Below are positions 45,709-55,093 of a stretch of 64,000 nt of DNA, piece by piece. The translations under genes and the position numbers were made by a program. This stretch comes from Yoonia sp. G8-12 (lineage in GTDB: Bacteria > Pseudomonadota > Alphaproteobacteria > Rhodobacterales > Rhodobacteraceae): positions 3,472,001 to 3,536,000 of the forward strand of contig NZ_CP151762.1 of NCBI RefSeq assembly GCF_038443675.1, given 5' to 3'. The notes under the pieces are model-generated. The model saw nothing but the letters and a program-made list of their open reading frames with translations. It had not been told where the DNA came from and did no database searches. The number at the start of each line of letters is the position of its first letter. The stretch's first letter is position 1.

Positions 45709-47322
45709 TCAAACATCCTCCAAAATCAGATCCGATGCCTTTTCCCCGATCATGATGGCGGGGGCGTTCGTGTTGCCAGAGACGATCTCTGGCATGATTG
45801 AACAATCAGCGACCCGCAGTCCGGCGATCCCATGGACCCGCAGGCGTTTGTCCACGACGGCCTCATGGCCTTCGCCCATCTTACAGGTCCCGGTTGGGTG
45901 ATAGATGGATGCGGTATTGTTGCGCGCCCAATCCAATGTCGCCTCATAGTCGTCCATCGGCAAATCGGCGTGGGGCCGGTACTCTTGGCTGATTTTGGAG
46001 GTCAGAGGCGCGTGCCGCGCGATTTTACGCGCGATGTTGACGCCTGCGACAACCGTGCGGCAATCTGTCTCGGTCGATAGATAGTTCGGGATAATCTTGG
46101 GGTAGGTCTTTGGATCATTGCCCTGCAACCTGATCTCGCCTTTGCTTTCGGGGCGCAGCTGGCACACCGACATGGTGAATGCCGAGAATTTATCGGCCCC
46201 TTTGCCGGGGTTCTCGGCCGAGAGCGGTTGCACATGGAATTGTATATCAGGTGTTTCCACGTCTTCGCGCGTCTTGAGGAACCCGGTCGCAAGGCTGGCG
46301 GCCATTGTCATGGGACCGGCACGGAACATCAGGTATTTCAGCCCGATCTTGGCCTGTCCAAACAGTGATCCAACCTCATCATTCAGTGTGGGTTCGTTGC
46401 ATTTGTAAACAAGCCGCGCCTGCAAGTGGTCTTGCATGTTCTTGCCCACACCCGGCAGATCATGCACCACGTCGATGCCGTTTTCGGCCAGTTGTGCCGC
46501 TTCGCCGATGCCCGAAAGCATCAGGATTTGCGGGGAATTGATCGCACCACCCGACAGCACGATTTCCTTGCGGGCTTTGATCGTTTGCAGTTTGCCGCCG
46601 CGGTCCGTGTAGGTCACGCCCGTGGCGCGCTTGCCCTCGATGATGACCTTTTCCACCTGCGCATGGGTTATGATTTGCAGGTTTTCACGCGATTTGACCG
46701 GATTGAGATAGGCCACCGCCGCGCTACAGCGCCGCCCGTTGCGCGAGGTGAGCTGAAAGAAGCCAACGCCCTCTTGATCGGCACCGTTGTAGTCGGGGTT
46801 GAATTTATATCCTGCCGCCTGCGCCGCTGCGACCCATGCATCTGTTATGGGCCGTTGAATGCGCATGTTCGAGACCGAGAGGGGCCCTTGGTCGCCATGG
46901 TATTCATCGGCACCGCGTTCGTTTTTCTCGGCCCGTTTGAACAATGGGAGCACATCGTCCCAGCTCCAGCCGGTATTTCCCATCTGCCGCCAGCGGTCAT
47001 AGTCCTGCGGTTGACCCCGCACATAGAGCAAACCGTTGAGTGAGGATGAGCCGCCCAACACCTTGCCACGCGGCCATTCGATGGACCGACCATTCAGCCC
47101 TGGATCAGGTTCTGTTTTATAGCACCAGTCCACCTTCGGATTATGGATCGTTTTGAAATACCCGACCGGAATATGGATCCAGGGGTTAAGATCACGACCA
47201 CCTGCTTCAAGCAGAATCACCTTATGAGCAGGATTCGCACTTAAGCGATTGGCAAGGACACACCCTGCAGAACCTGCGCCAACGACTATAAAATCAGCTT
47301 CCACTGCTTCATTCTCCATCAA
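45709..47322 (-). CDS. GMC-family FAD-dependent oxidoreductase (choline/alcohol dehydrogenase-like)
   Basis: 537-residue flavoenzyme. The FAD-binding motif [14 protein letters not shown] is near residue 16, the GMC signature [18 protein letters not shown] near residue 85, the second signature [15 protein letters not shown] near residue 257 and the C-terminal active-site region HPTGTCKMG near residue 475 with [15 protein letters not shown]. It is divergent from a TRAP transporter with a 75-base intergenic region, so imported substrate may be an alcohol or polyol oxidised by this enzyme; the substrate itself is unknown. Confidence 0.93.
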   Translation of the reverse strand: MMENEAVEADFIVVGAGSAGCVLANRLSANPAHKVILLEAGGRDLNPWIHIPVGYFKTIHNPKVDWCYKTEPDPGLNGRSIEWPRGKVLGGSSSLNGLLYVRGQPQDYDRWRQMGNTGWSWDDVLPLFKRAEKNERGADEYHGDQGPLSVSNMRIQRPITDAWVAAAQAAGYKFNPDYNGADQEGVGFFQLTSRNGRRCSAAVAYLNPVKSRENLQIITHAQVEKVIIEGKRATGVTYTDRGGKLQTIKARKEIVLSGGAINSPQILMLSGIGEAAQLAENGIDVVHDLPGVGKNMQDHLQARLVYKCNEPTLNDEVGSLFGQAKIGLKYLMFRAGPMTMAASLATGFLKTREDVETPDIQFHVQPLSAENPGKGADKFSAFTMSVCQLRPESKGEIRLQGNDPKTYPKIIPNYLSTETDCRTVVAGVNIARKIARHAPLTSKISQEYRPHADLPMDDYEATLDWARNNTASIYHPTGTCKMGEGHEAVVDKRLRVHGIAGLRVADCSIMPEIVSGNTNAPAIMIGEKASDLILEDV

Positions 47323-47367
47323 TGTGAAAAAACTCTATGCAGAACGCGAAGACTATACTAGGCTTTT

Positions 47368-47386
47368 TTGAAACTATAAGTCTCAA
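47368..47386. promoter_or_regulatory. candidate operator between the GMC oxidoreductase and TRAP genes
   Basis: TTGAAAC-TATAA-GTCTCAA is an inverted repeat with six of seven paired positions in the short divergent intergenic region. It could be the site of the IclR regulator encoded at the end of the TRAP operon. Nothing but position and symmetry supports this. Confidence 0.3.
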
Positions 47387-47409
47387 TAATCGACAACATG
47401 GGAGGAAAC

Positions 47410-48642
47410 ATGATGATTGGAGATAAACTGAGCCGTATTTCGCGGAGGGATCTGTTCAAACTGGCAGGTCAATACGGCATGAGTTCGACGCTGATGGCGG
47501 CAGGTACGTTTGGTGGGGCGATGAGCCTTGCCAACCTGGCATCAGCGGCCGAATCAACATACGAGCGCCGCTTTGCGAAAGAAGCCAAGTATAACCTGAA
47601 ATTCGGCGCATCCGGTTTTAATGCCCGCAACCTGCTGATCGAGCGCGCAGGCGCGCTGGAGTTCGCACGTGACTTGGAGGCACGCACGGACGGCGAGATT
47701 CGCATCGAATTTATCGGCGACAACCAAATCTGTGGCCAGACATCCTGCGTAGAGAAAACGCAGCAGGGTATCGTGGATATCTATGCAGCATCCACGCAGA
47801 ACTCGGCCGGTGGTGCACCTTACCTGAACGTTCTGGACTATGCGTATATGTTCCGTAACCGCGCGGACCAGTACCACTTCTTGTATTCGCCAGCGTCCAT
47901 GCGTCTGCTGCGTGAGCCATATGAGAAGCGTCATGGTCTGAAGTTCCTGTTCAGCCACGCTGAATTGCGCGGCATCCAGCTGGGTATGAACTTTGATGAC
48001 AAGCCCACAATCACATCCGTGGAGCAGCTTGCCGGTACAAAGAACCGTGTCACAGGCACACAGCTTGGTCGCATCGCGATGGAAGCGCTGAACCTGAACC
48101 CTGTTCCGGTCGCTTGGGAAGAAACCCTCGATGGTCTCAAGCAGGGCCTGATTGATGGTGCGGAAACATGGGCCTCTGCTGTGGCCTATGCCAACATGGC
48201 GCCCGTTGTATCCCAGTCGGTTCACCTGAACTTCTTCTGCGGTACCGAGCACACAGCGATGTCTGCGTCGGTGTTTGATGGCCTTGAAGGGTATCTGCAG
48301 GATGCCGTCATGGAATCGTCCTATTGGGCACAGACGCATGTTCAAGCCGCAAACGAAGTGGCTCTGATCAATACTGTTGGTCAGTCCGACCCACAGCTGC
48401 CAAATACGATCTTTGCCCAGAACGGCGTGCGCAACGCATTCCTGTCGGCTGAAGAGATCAAAAAGGCCGAAGAGATGTGTTCGCCTGAGTATCAGCCAGC
48501 GCTCTGGGAAGAGTGGCGCGAGCGCCTAAACGGGTGGTCCGGTGGTCTGGACACATATCAGGAGATCTATGACGAAGTGCGCACAATCGATGCGAACACG
48601 TTGCCTGAGAACGTTGAACCACGTCGCTGGTGGAAAGGCTAA
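47410..48642 (+). CDS. TRAP transporter solute-binding protein with Tat signal
   Basis: About 410-residue periplasmic receptor. The N-terminus has a twin-arginine signal (SRRDLFKLAGQ) and a hydrophobic stretch ending at LASAAES, unusual among DctP proteins, which mostly use Sec. The conserved segment TKNRVTGTQLGRIAMEALNL near residue 210 fits the carboxylate-binding region. GGAGGA at 47401-47406 selects ATG at 47410 or 47413 over one at 47398. The ligand is unknown; linkage to a GMC oxidoreductase and an IclR regulator suggests an organic acid or alcohol. Confidence 0.9.
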   Translation: MMIGDKLSRISRRDLFKLAGQYGMSSTLMAAGTFGGAMSLANLASAAESTYERRFAKEAKYNLKFGASGFNARNLLIERAGALEFARDLEARTDGEIRIEFIGDNQICGQTSCVEKTQQGIVDIYAASTQNSAGGAPYLNVLDYAYMFRNRADQYHFLYSPASMRLLREPYEKRHGLKFLFSHAELRGIQLGMNFDDKPTITSVEQLAGTKNRVTGTQLGRIAMEALNLNPVPVAWEETLDGLKQGLIDGAETWASAVAYANMAPVVSQSVHLNFFCGTEHTAMSASVFDGLEGYLQDAVMESSYWAQTHVQAANEVALINTVGQSDPQLPNTIFAQNGVRNAFLSAEEIKKAEEMCSPEYQPALWEEWRERLNGWSGGLDTYQEIYDEVRTIDANTLPENVEPRRWWKG

Positions 48643-48668
48643 GGCCTTTGCCTGTTGACTAGGAATTT

Positions 48669-48705
48669 GGCCGGCCGAATGTGAGTTCGGTCGGCCTTTT
48701 TCACC
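48669..48705 (+). terminator. hairpin with T-run between TRAP dctP and dctQ genes
   Basis: An 11-bp stem with one G-T pair (GGCCGGCCGAA at 48669-48679 with TTCGGTCGGCC at 48686-48696) and a 6-base loop is followed by five T. It lies inside the operon and probably ends part of the transcripts, giving more receptor than membrane subunits. Confidence 0.85.
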
Positions 48706-48761
48706 ACACAATAAATAGCTGCGGTCAAAGCAGTTCCAAGACAGTTTGGGGGGAGACCTGT

Positions 48762-49430
48762 ATGTCGATATTATCCGAGGCGGTGGCTGTTGTGCCCGCT
48801 CTATTCTCGGGAAGTTCCTGGGAAATGCGCAGCGCATTCGATGCGGATGGCATGTGGCTGTTTTGTTTTGTCTTTACGTTTGTTGGCGGTCTTGCTGCAT
48901 ACTACTTCTACAAAGTCTTTCCATTCATGGAACGCCACCTAGAGCGCACGATATCGGTTGTGATGTACCTGATCATCGCGGGCATCATTTGTTGGGGCGT
49001 TATCGACCGTTTTGTGTTTTCAAGCCAATGGTCCGGATCGACAACGATTCCGCCGTTCCTGTTTATGGTCATGGCGTGGTTCGCCTGTTCCTATAACGTG
49101 AAGCTGCGCACACATCTTAGCTTTAGTGAATTCCGTTCAAAGATGCCGCCGGCTGGTCAGATGGCGACGCTGACGCTTGACGCCGCACTCTGGTTCGGTT
49201 TTTGCTGGATCGCGATCACGACATCACTGCGGTTCACCGCCTTGTCCGCCGACAACTTCCAATTGGTTGATGGCGTAGATGACGTGATGAAGTGGTGGTT
49301 CTACATCACTGTTCCAATCGCTTTTACCTTTATGTCCGGTCGCGTGATCGGGAATTGGATCGAGGATTGGTCCAACTACAAATCCGGTGACCAGATCATC
49401 AAACAAGCTGTTATCGGAGGGGACGTCTAA
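48762..49430 (+). CDS. TRAP transporter small permease (DctQ type)
   Basis: 222-residue membrane subunit with hydrophobic segments near residues 33-52, 62-82, 95-110, 135-155 and 172-190. It is longer than typical DctQ proteins. The start at 48762 has the site GGGGGGAG upstream; 27 further open codons upstream run through the terminator hairpin and are not counted. The stop overlaps the ATG of the large permease by one base. Confidence 0.85.
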   Translation: MSILSEAVAVVPALFSGSSWEMRSAFDADGMWLFCFVFTFVGGLAAYYFYKVFPFMERHLERTISVVMYLIIAGIICWGVIDRFVFSSQWSGSTTIPPFLFMVMAWFACSYNVKLRTHLSFSEFRSKMPPAGQMATLTLDAALWFGFCWIAITTSLRFTALSADNFQLVDGVDDVMKWWFYITVPIAFTFMSGRVIGNWIEDWSNYKSGDQIIKQAVIGGDV

Positions 49431-50788
49431 TGGCCGATAGTACATGGATTACACTTATCTCGTTGGGCGTGACTCTTTTCTTCATGCTGGGAACGCCGGT
49501 TCTGCTGGTGATCTTTTACTGGGTTGTTGGCATCAGTTTTGTGATTGACCTGCCTTTGGCCAATACCGGAAACGAGCTGATCAACGTGTTCAGCAAAGGC
49601 TTTGCCTTGCTCGCGATGCCGCTCTTCATTCTGACTGGGGACCTGATTAACCAGTCCGGTATCGCCCGACGATTATCCGACTTTGCCTATTCTTGTCTGG
49701 GGTGGTTGCGCGGCGGTTTGGCTATGGCATCCATCGCGGCCTGTGGTCTGTTTGCTGCGATCTCGGGCTCAAACTCGGCCACAACAGCAACGATCGGTTC
49801 CATGCTACACCCTGAAATGGTGAAGGGAAATTATGATGAAAGGTTCTCGGCAGCGACCGCCGCTGCGGGTGGTACGGTGGGGATTATTATTCCGCCATCC
49901 ATTATCTTCATCGTCTACGGCTTCTTGCTGAACCTGCCGATCTCTGACCTGTTTGTCGCGGGTATCATCCCCGGTGCACTGATGGTTCTGGGTATGATGA
50001 CTGCGGCGTTTATCGTCTGCACAATCAACGGTTGGGGCATTTTGATCGGACTTTCTGTTTCGCGGATGATCAAGACAGGCATCGGCGCATGGTTGGGCTT
50101 CTTTGCAATCGGATTGGTTCTTTGGGGTATCTACACAGGTCGCTTCTCACCTACTGAGGCCGCAGGTGTCACCGTCGGGTTTTGCGTTTTCATTGGTCTG
50201 ATCTCCTATCCTTTGAACCGCATTATGGGCAGCGCTTCCGATCTTCCTGTTGAAGAAAAGAGCTTTGGTTCAATGTTTGTTGTCGAGGGCTTCACGGTTC
50301 CTCAGATCCCTTCGATCGTGTCGCGGTCTGCTCAGATCTCGGGTATTCTGGTTCCTTTGATTGCAGTCTCTGTTGCGATGCAGCAGGTGATGTCATCTCT
50401 CGGGGCAAAAGACTTTATCGGTGACTTTGTGACCGGGATGGGCGGCTATTACGCGGTTCTGTTCACATCCATGGCGATTGTTTTCGTGACTGGCATGATC
50501 CTTGAATCCCTGCCTGTGACGATCATTCTTGCACCGATCCTTGCGCCAATTGCTGCGTCTGTCGGCATTGATCCGATCCACTTTGCGGTTGTTTTCCTTG
50601 TGGGGGCATCAATCGGCTTTGTGACGCCGCCCTATGGTTTGAACCTTTATGTGGCCTCTGGGGTAACAGGGGTGCCCTATTTCAGATTGCTGCGCTATAT
50701 CGTGCCTTATCTTATAGCACTGATTGCTGTGTGGTTCTTTGTGGCGCTTGTTCCGGAAACTGCTCTGGCTATCTTACCGGATAGATAA
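49430..50788 (+). CDS. TRAP transporter large permease (DctM type)
   Basis: 452-residue channel subunit with the usual 11-12 hydrophobic segments. Family segments are GSNSATTATIGSMLHPEM near residue 113, GGTVGIIIPPSIIFIVYGFL near residue 146 and FVTPPYGLNLYVASGV near residue 398. It completes the three-part importer with the Tat-exported receptor and the long DctQ. Confidence 0.94.
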   Translation: MADSTWITLISLGVTLFFMLGTPVLLVIFYWVVGISFVIDLPLANTGNELINVFSKGFALLAMPLFILTGDLINQSGIARRLSDFAYSCLGWLRGGLAMASIAACGLFAAISGSNSATTATIGSMLHPEMVKGNYDERFSAATAAAGGTVGIIIPPSIIFIVYGFLLNLPISDLFVAGIIPGALMVLGMMTAAFIVCTINGWGILIGLSVSRMIKTGIGAWLGFFAIGLVLWGIYTGRFSPTEAAGVTVGFCVFIGLISYPLNRIMGSASDLPVEEKSFGSMFVVEGFTVPQIPSIVSRSAQISGILVPLIAVSVAMQQVMSSLGAKDFIGDFVTGMGGYYAVLFTSMAIVFVTGMILESLPVTIILAPILAPIAASVGIDPIHFAVVFLVGASIGFVTPPYGLNLYVASGVTGVPYFRLLRYIVPYLIALIAVWFFVALVPETALAILPDR

Positions 50789-50795
50789 AGTGACG

Positions 50796-51575
50796 ATGAC
50801 TGACGACGCAAACGGCGAGGCCGCCAGCCAGATCCCGACCAACCTGAGGCTTTTATTGCTCTTAGAGGAAGTCGCCAAGGCCGGTGTGCCCGTCACGCCG
50901 TCAGTCATAAACGAGACCATGAAACTGCCCAAGCCGACCATCCATCGGTTGTTCGCCACTGCAGAGGCGGAGGGGTTTTTACAGCGCGACATTGATGGCC
51001 GGTCCTATAGTCCCGGTCGTCGTATGCGGGTCCTTGCGATCAATACACTGTCTTCCGAACGCATTAGAACCGTGCGCTTGGCAGTGCTGAAATCCTTGGC
51101 GCTGGCGGTTGGTGAAACCTGTAACCTCGCGATCCCTGAACGCGAGGGGATGTTCTATCTGGACCGTGTGGAAACGCATTGGCCGTTGCGTATTCAGCTA
51201 CCGGTGGGAACACAGGTACCCTTTCACTGCACGGCCAGCGGGAAGATGTATCTTTCAACACTTCGTCCTGACTACCTTGAGCGGTTTTTGAAGAACAATG
51301 TTTTAAGCCGGGAAACCAGCAAGACGATCACCGACCCTGTGCTGCTGCGGCAAGAGTTGGCAAAGACCCGTGAGAGGGGCTATGCCACCGATGATGAGGA
51401 ATTCATGCCAGGCATGAGTGCTATTGCCGTGCCGATCTTGGACGACCGCGGACGCCTGCTATCGACCCTTTCGATCCACGCGCCTGAACAAAGACTGCGC
51501 GTCGCTGAGCTGACCGCGCATCTTGAGACATTGCGCGATGCGGCTGACGAATTGTCTGCCATCGCCGGGCGTTAG
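50796..51575 (+). CDS. IclR-family transcriptional regulator
   Basis: 259-residue regulator with an N-terminal winged helix (LLLLEEVAKAGVPVTPSVIN to PKPTIHRLFATAEAEGFL) and a C-terminal effector domain (residues about 90-255) with the conserved PFHCTASGKMYLS. It follows the TRAP operon by seven bases and probably regulates it and the divergent GMC oxidoreductase gene. GTG at 50790 is another possible start. Confidence 0.9.
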   Translation: MTDDANGEAASQIPTNLRLLLLLEEVAKAGVPVTPSVINETMKLPKPTIHRLFATAEAEGFLQRDIDGRSYSPGRRMRVLAINTLSSERIRTVRLAVLKSLALAVGETCNLAIPEREGMFYLDRVETHWPLRIQLPVGTQVPFHCTASGKMYLSTLRPDYLERFLKNNVLSRETSKTITDPVLLRQELAKTRERGYATDDEEFMPGMSAIAVPILDDRGRLLSTLSIHAPEQRLRVAELTAHLETLRDAADELSAIAGR

Positions 51576-51626
51576 CGTACTGCGGCAGGCGCATGGCTGA
51601 CCTGCAGGCAGCGCGGTAATTGCTCC

Positions 51627-51643
51627 TTTGAAACTGCTTCAAA
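51627..51643. promoter_or_regulatory. inverted repeat upstream of fnrL
   Basis: TTTGAA-ACTGC-TTCAAA is a perfect 6-bp inverted repeat 45 bases ahead of the fnrL start. It is not a canonical FNR box (TTGAT-N4-ATCAA). It may be an operator; the protein that would bind it is unknown. Confidence 0.3.
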
Positions 51644-51687
51644 TTTGTTCCATAGTGCGGTCAGCCAACAAGACCGGGGGAACCCAA

Positions 51688-52410
51688 ATGACGCTTGCCG
51701 TCCCTAAACTGCGTTCGTGCGATGATTGCCCGATCCGCTACAATGCTGTGTGCTCTAAATGTGAACCAAGTGAATTGGCACAGTTGGAAGATATCAAATA
51801 CTACCGCAGTTACGCGGCGGGGCAGCCGATCTTTTTCGGCGGTGACCCGTTGGAATTTGTAGGCTCGGTCGTGTCGGGTGTGTCCAGCCTGATGCGCACC
51901 TTGCCCGATGGCCGTGTGCAGATGGTCGGTTTGCTTTTGCCCGGTGATTTTATGGGGCGTCCCAATCGCGATACGATTGACTGTGACGTTGTCGCCGAAA
52001 CCGACGTGATGCTGTGCTGTTTCCGGCGCAAACCCTTTGAGAAAGTCATCAATGACACCCCGCATGTGGGCCAGCGTCTACTGGAGATGACGTTGGATGA
52101 GTTGGATGCCGCACGTGAATGGATGCTGGTACTGGGGCGTAAGACTGCGCGCGAAAAGATTGCCTCTTTGCTTTATATGATAGCCGTACGCATGGCATCA
52201 CTGAAGCCTGGTGAAACGGCCGCAACAACATTCACGTTGCCGATTACGCGCGAAACAATGGCCAACTATCTGGGCCTGACAATTGAAACGGTCAGCCGCC
52301 AGATGTCTGCGTTGAAAAAAGACGGATTGATCGCCTTTGATGAACGCCGCGACATTCGGGTGCCTGATCTGGACGCGTTGAAGGCGGAAACGGGTGAAGA
52401 AGGGTTTTAG
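51688..52410 (+). CDS. fnrL: oxygen-sensing Crp/Fnr regulator FnrL
   Basis: 240-residue anaerobic/microaerobic activator. The N-terminal cysteines C11, C14, C22 and C25 (CDDCPIRYNAVCSKC) with a later cysteine near residue 110 fit an oxygen-labile [4Fe-4S] cluster. The C-terminal helix-turn-helix contains ETVSRQMSALKK, whose Glu-x-x-Ser-Arg pattern recognises TTGAT half-sites. The start at 51688 has a CGGGGG site and fits the family; 20 further codons are open upstream. Two FNR boxes precede the nearby ccoN gene, a probable target. Confidence 0.95.
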   Translation: MTLAVPKLRSCDDCPIRYNAVCSKCEPSELAQLEDIKYYRSYAAGQPIFFGGDPLEFVGSVVSGVSSLMRTLPDGRVQMVGLLLPGDFMGRPNRDTIDCDVVAETDVMLCCFRRKPFEKVINDTPHVGQRLLEMTLDELDAAREWMLVLGRKTAREKIASLLYMIAVRMASLKPGETAATTFTLPITRETMANYLGLTIETVSRQMSALKKDGLIAFDERRDIRVPDLDALKAETGEEGF

Positions 52411-52428
52411 TCGCCCTTTGCCGATATC

Positions 52429-53262
52429 CTAACGCGACATCAAAATAGGCAGGTCCGCGAGTTCCAGCAAGTCGCGCGTGGCGCCACCAAAGACCGCTTC
52501 GCGCAGCCGCGAGTGGCTATAGGCACCGCTGACAATCATCTTGGCACCAACTTCTTTGGCGCGGCGTAACAGGATATCGCCGACATGCGGTTCGGTTTTG
52601 GCCAGAACGGCGACTTCTGGTCTTGTGCCGTGACGCATCAGGAATTGCGCCATTGCACCACCTGGGTCAGACCGGTCAGCGGCATGCATTGGCGGGTCGA
52701 TGATGCAGATATCGGTGATATCGGCCTGTTCCAAAAGTGGGAGTGCGGCGCGTGCGGCGGCCAGCGCCTCTGCCCCGTCGTTCCATCCCATCAGCACATG
52801 GCCACCCGCTTCGGGCGCCTTGCAGCCTTTGGGTATCATCAAAACAGGGCGTTCGGCATTGAAAAGGCAGGCCTCGACGAGAGAGGCCGCGTCTGGGTTG
52901 TCCTGATAGGGGCGCGGCAGCACCACCAGATCAGAAAACCGCAGCTTGCGTGCCAGATATCCGCTGAGGACGGGGCCCTGCACTGTGGCAGCTTGCGTGG
53001 CCCAACGCACCACCTCACCGCGCATCCGTTCGTTGAGCCAGGCTTCGATTGCTTCGCGCTCGGCCATGGCATTGGTCGTTTGCTGGGCCATCATCAGCGC
53101 TTCGGCCCCGATGTAGTAATTGTTTGTTTCCGTGTGACTGATTGTCACGACATAGATGTCCAAATGCGCATCCATGCGCTCGGCAAGGGCAATGGCCGCG
53201 TCCAAAGCCCCCGTAGATTGATCTTTGTCTGTGAGAATCGTGGCGATGATCTTGTATGACAT
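52429..53262 (-). CDS. universal stress protein (UspA family)
   Basis: 277-residue protein made of two UspA-like domains. The first (residues 1-140) begins SYKIIATILTDKDQSTGALD and the second (about 150-277) includes HVLMGWNDGAEALAAARAAL and ends with VSGAYSHSRLREAVFGGATRDLL, the ATP-binding Usp pattern. The start at 53262 has GGGGAAG upstream and is preferred to an ATG six codons earlier. It is divergent from ccoN and shares the intergenic FNR boxes, so oxygen control through FnrL is likely. Confidence 0.9.
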   Translation of the reverse strand: MSYKIIATILTDKDQSTGALDAAIALAERMDAHLDIYVVTISHTETNNYYIGAEALMMAQQTTNAMAEREAIEAWLNERMRGEVVRWATQAATVQGPVLSGYLARKLRFSDLVVLPRPYQDNPDAASLVEACLFNAERPVLMIPKGCKAPEAGGHVLMGWNDGAEALAAARAALPLLEQADITDICIIDPPMHAADRSDPGGAMAQFLMRHGTRPEVAVLAKTEPHVGDILLRRAKEVGAKMIVSGAYSHSRLREAVFGGATRDLLELADLPILMSR

Positions 53263-53360
53263 TGGCTTGGTCTTCCCCATATCGGTCGTACGTTGGGGGC
53301 GATCGTTCGCGCAAAACCGCCTCTTACTCGAAACACTGGCTGGGTTTGTGTCGCGCTGCC

Positions 53361-53396
53361 TTGATCCATGTCAAACCGACCATTGATCCACATCAA
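53361..53396. promoter_or_regulatory. two FNR boxes in the usp-ccoN divergent promoter
   Basis: TTGATCCACATCAA at 53383-53396 matches the FNR consensus TTGAT-N4-ATCAA exactly, and TTGATCCATGTCAA at 53361-53374 differs by one base. Their centres are 22 bases apart, two helical turns. They lie about 90 bases ahead of ccoN and 100 bases ahead of the stress-protein gene, so FnrL could control both. Confidence 0.88.
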
Positions 53397-53483
53397 AGAC
53401 CGGGTGCGCGACAGATTCCATAAGCAATGAAACTAAGTAGTCGTCGGACCCGTTTGCGATCCGGCCTAAGAAGGGGATCACTT

Positions 53484-55079
53484 ATGGGGAACTACATGAA
53501 GTTGATAGCATTGGGGGGCACTACGCTCTTCGCTGCTCTCGCTGCAAACTGGGGGCGCGATATAGCTTATATCGTTCACGCCCTCATTATCATGGCCGTT
53601 TCGGCGTTTATGTTTGTGCGCGTACTGCGCCAGATTGATGCGCCGGTTTACGCCACGCCAGACGGCTATATGGACGATGTGGTCCGCGCCGGTGTTATCG
53701 CTACCGGATTTTGGGGCGTTGTGGGGTTTTTGGTGGGGGTGGTGATCGCCTTCCAACTGGCCTTTCCCATGCTCAATTTCGAGGTGCTTCAACCCTACGG
53801 CAACTTTGGACGGCTTCGCCCGCTGCACACAAGTGCGGTGATTTTTGCATTTGGTGGCAACGCCCTGATCATGTCGTCTTTCTACATCGTGCAACGCACC
53901 TGCGGCGCGCGGTTGTGGGGCGGGAACCTCGCTTGGTTTGTTTTCTGGGGCTACAACCTCTTTATCGTACTTGCCGCGACCGGATACCTGCTTGGTTCAA
54001 CCCAATCCAAAGAGTATGCCGAGCCTGAATGGTACGTCGATATCTGGCTGACTGTCGTTTGGTTGGCCTTGCTCGCGGTCTATTTGGGTACGATTTTCAA
54101 ACGTACTGAAAAGCACATCTATGTTGCGAACTGGTTCTTGCTGAGCTTCATCATCACAGTGGCGATGCTGCACTTGGTCAACAATCTGAGCATCCCTGTC
54201 AGCATATGGGGCAGTAAATCTGTCCAGCTGTTCTCGGGTGTGCAGGATGCGATGACGCAGTGGTGGTATGGCCATAACGCGGTGGGCTTCTTCCTGACTG
54301 CGGGCTTCCTTGGCATGATGTACTACTTCGTGCCCAAGCAGGCCGGTCGCCCGGTGTTCTCTTACAAACTGTCGATCATTCACTTCTGGGCCCTGATCTT
54401 TCTGTATATCTGGGCGGGCCCACACCATCTGCACTACACGGCGCTGCCTGACTGGGCATCGACCCTTGGTATGGTCTTTTCGATCGTGCTCTGGATGCCA
54501 AGCTGGGGTGGTATGATCAACGGCCTGATGACGCTGCAAGGCGCATGGGACAAGCTGCGCACCGATCCGATTATCCGGATGATGGTGATCAGCCTTGCCT
54601 TCTACGGCATGTCCACATTCGAAGGCCCGATGATGTCGATCCGTGCGGTCAACAGCCTGTCACACTACACAGACTGGACCATTGGTCACGTGCACTCTGG
54701 CGCACTTGGCTGGAACGGGATGATCACATTCTCGGCGCTTTACTTCCTGACACCAAGACTTTGGGGGCGCGCACAGATGTATTCCATGTCTGCGATCAAC
54801 TGGCACTTCTGGTTGGCCACAATCGGCATCATCCTCTACGCGGCATCCATGTGGGTGACCGGGATCATGGAAGGCCTGATGTGGCGCGAAGTCGACGCAA
54901 ACGGGTTCTTGGTGAACAGCTTTGCTGACACCGTATCCGCGAAGTTCCCGATGTATGTGGTCCGTGGTCTGGGCGGGGTTCTGTACCTCTCTGGCGCACT
55001 GATCATGGCGTGGAACATGTTCATGACCATCCGTGGCGGGGCGAAAGTCCACGCACCGGTTGGTGTGCCAGCAGAATAA
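53484..55079 (+). CDS. ccoN: cbb3-type cytochrome c oxidase subunit I
   Basis: 531-residue catalytic subunit of the high-affinity cbb3 oxidase, with about 12 membrane segments. Haem and copper ligand regions are visible: [14 protein letters not shown] near residue 112, [14 protein letters not shown] near residue 263, [13 protein letters not shown] near residue 313 and [14 protein letters not shown] near residue 400. The start at 53484 has AAGGGGA at a good distance and matches the N-terminus MxxYxKLIALG of relatives. It heads ccoNOQP downstream of FNR boxes. Confidence 0.97.
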   Translation: MGNYMKLIALGGTTLFAALAANWGRDIAYIVHALIIMAVSAFMFVRVLRQIDAPVYATPDGYMDDVVRAGVIATGFWGVVGFLVGVVIAFQLAFPMLNFEVLQPYGNFGRLRPLHTSAVIFAFGGNALIMSSFYIVQRTCGARLWGGNLAWFVFWGYNLFIVLAATGYLLGSTQSKEYAEPEWYVDIWLTVVWLALLAVYLGTIFKRTEKHIYVANWFLLSFIITVAMLHLVNNLSIPVSIWGSKSVQLFSGVQDAMTQWWYGHNAVGFFLTAGFLGMMYYFVPKQAGRPVFSYKLSIIHFWALIFLYIWAGPHHLHYTALPDWASTLGMVFSIVLWMPSWGGMINGLMTLQGAWDKLRTDPIIRMMVISLAFYGMSTFEGPMMSIRAVNSLSHYTDWTIGHVHSGALGWNGMITFSALYFLTPRLWGRAQMYSMSAINWHFWLATIGIILYAASMWVTGIMEGLMWREVDANGFLVNSFADTVSAKFPMYVVRGLGGVLYLSGALIMAWNMFMTIRGGAKVHAPVGVPAE

Positions 55080-55093
55080 GGAGGGTCGAAAAA

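Noticed and set aside
48681..48761. Upstream extension of the dctQ reading frame
   Set aside because: It would put the start inside the terminator hairpin, whereas ATG at 48762 has a strong ribosome site.
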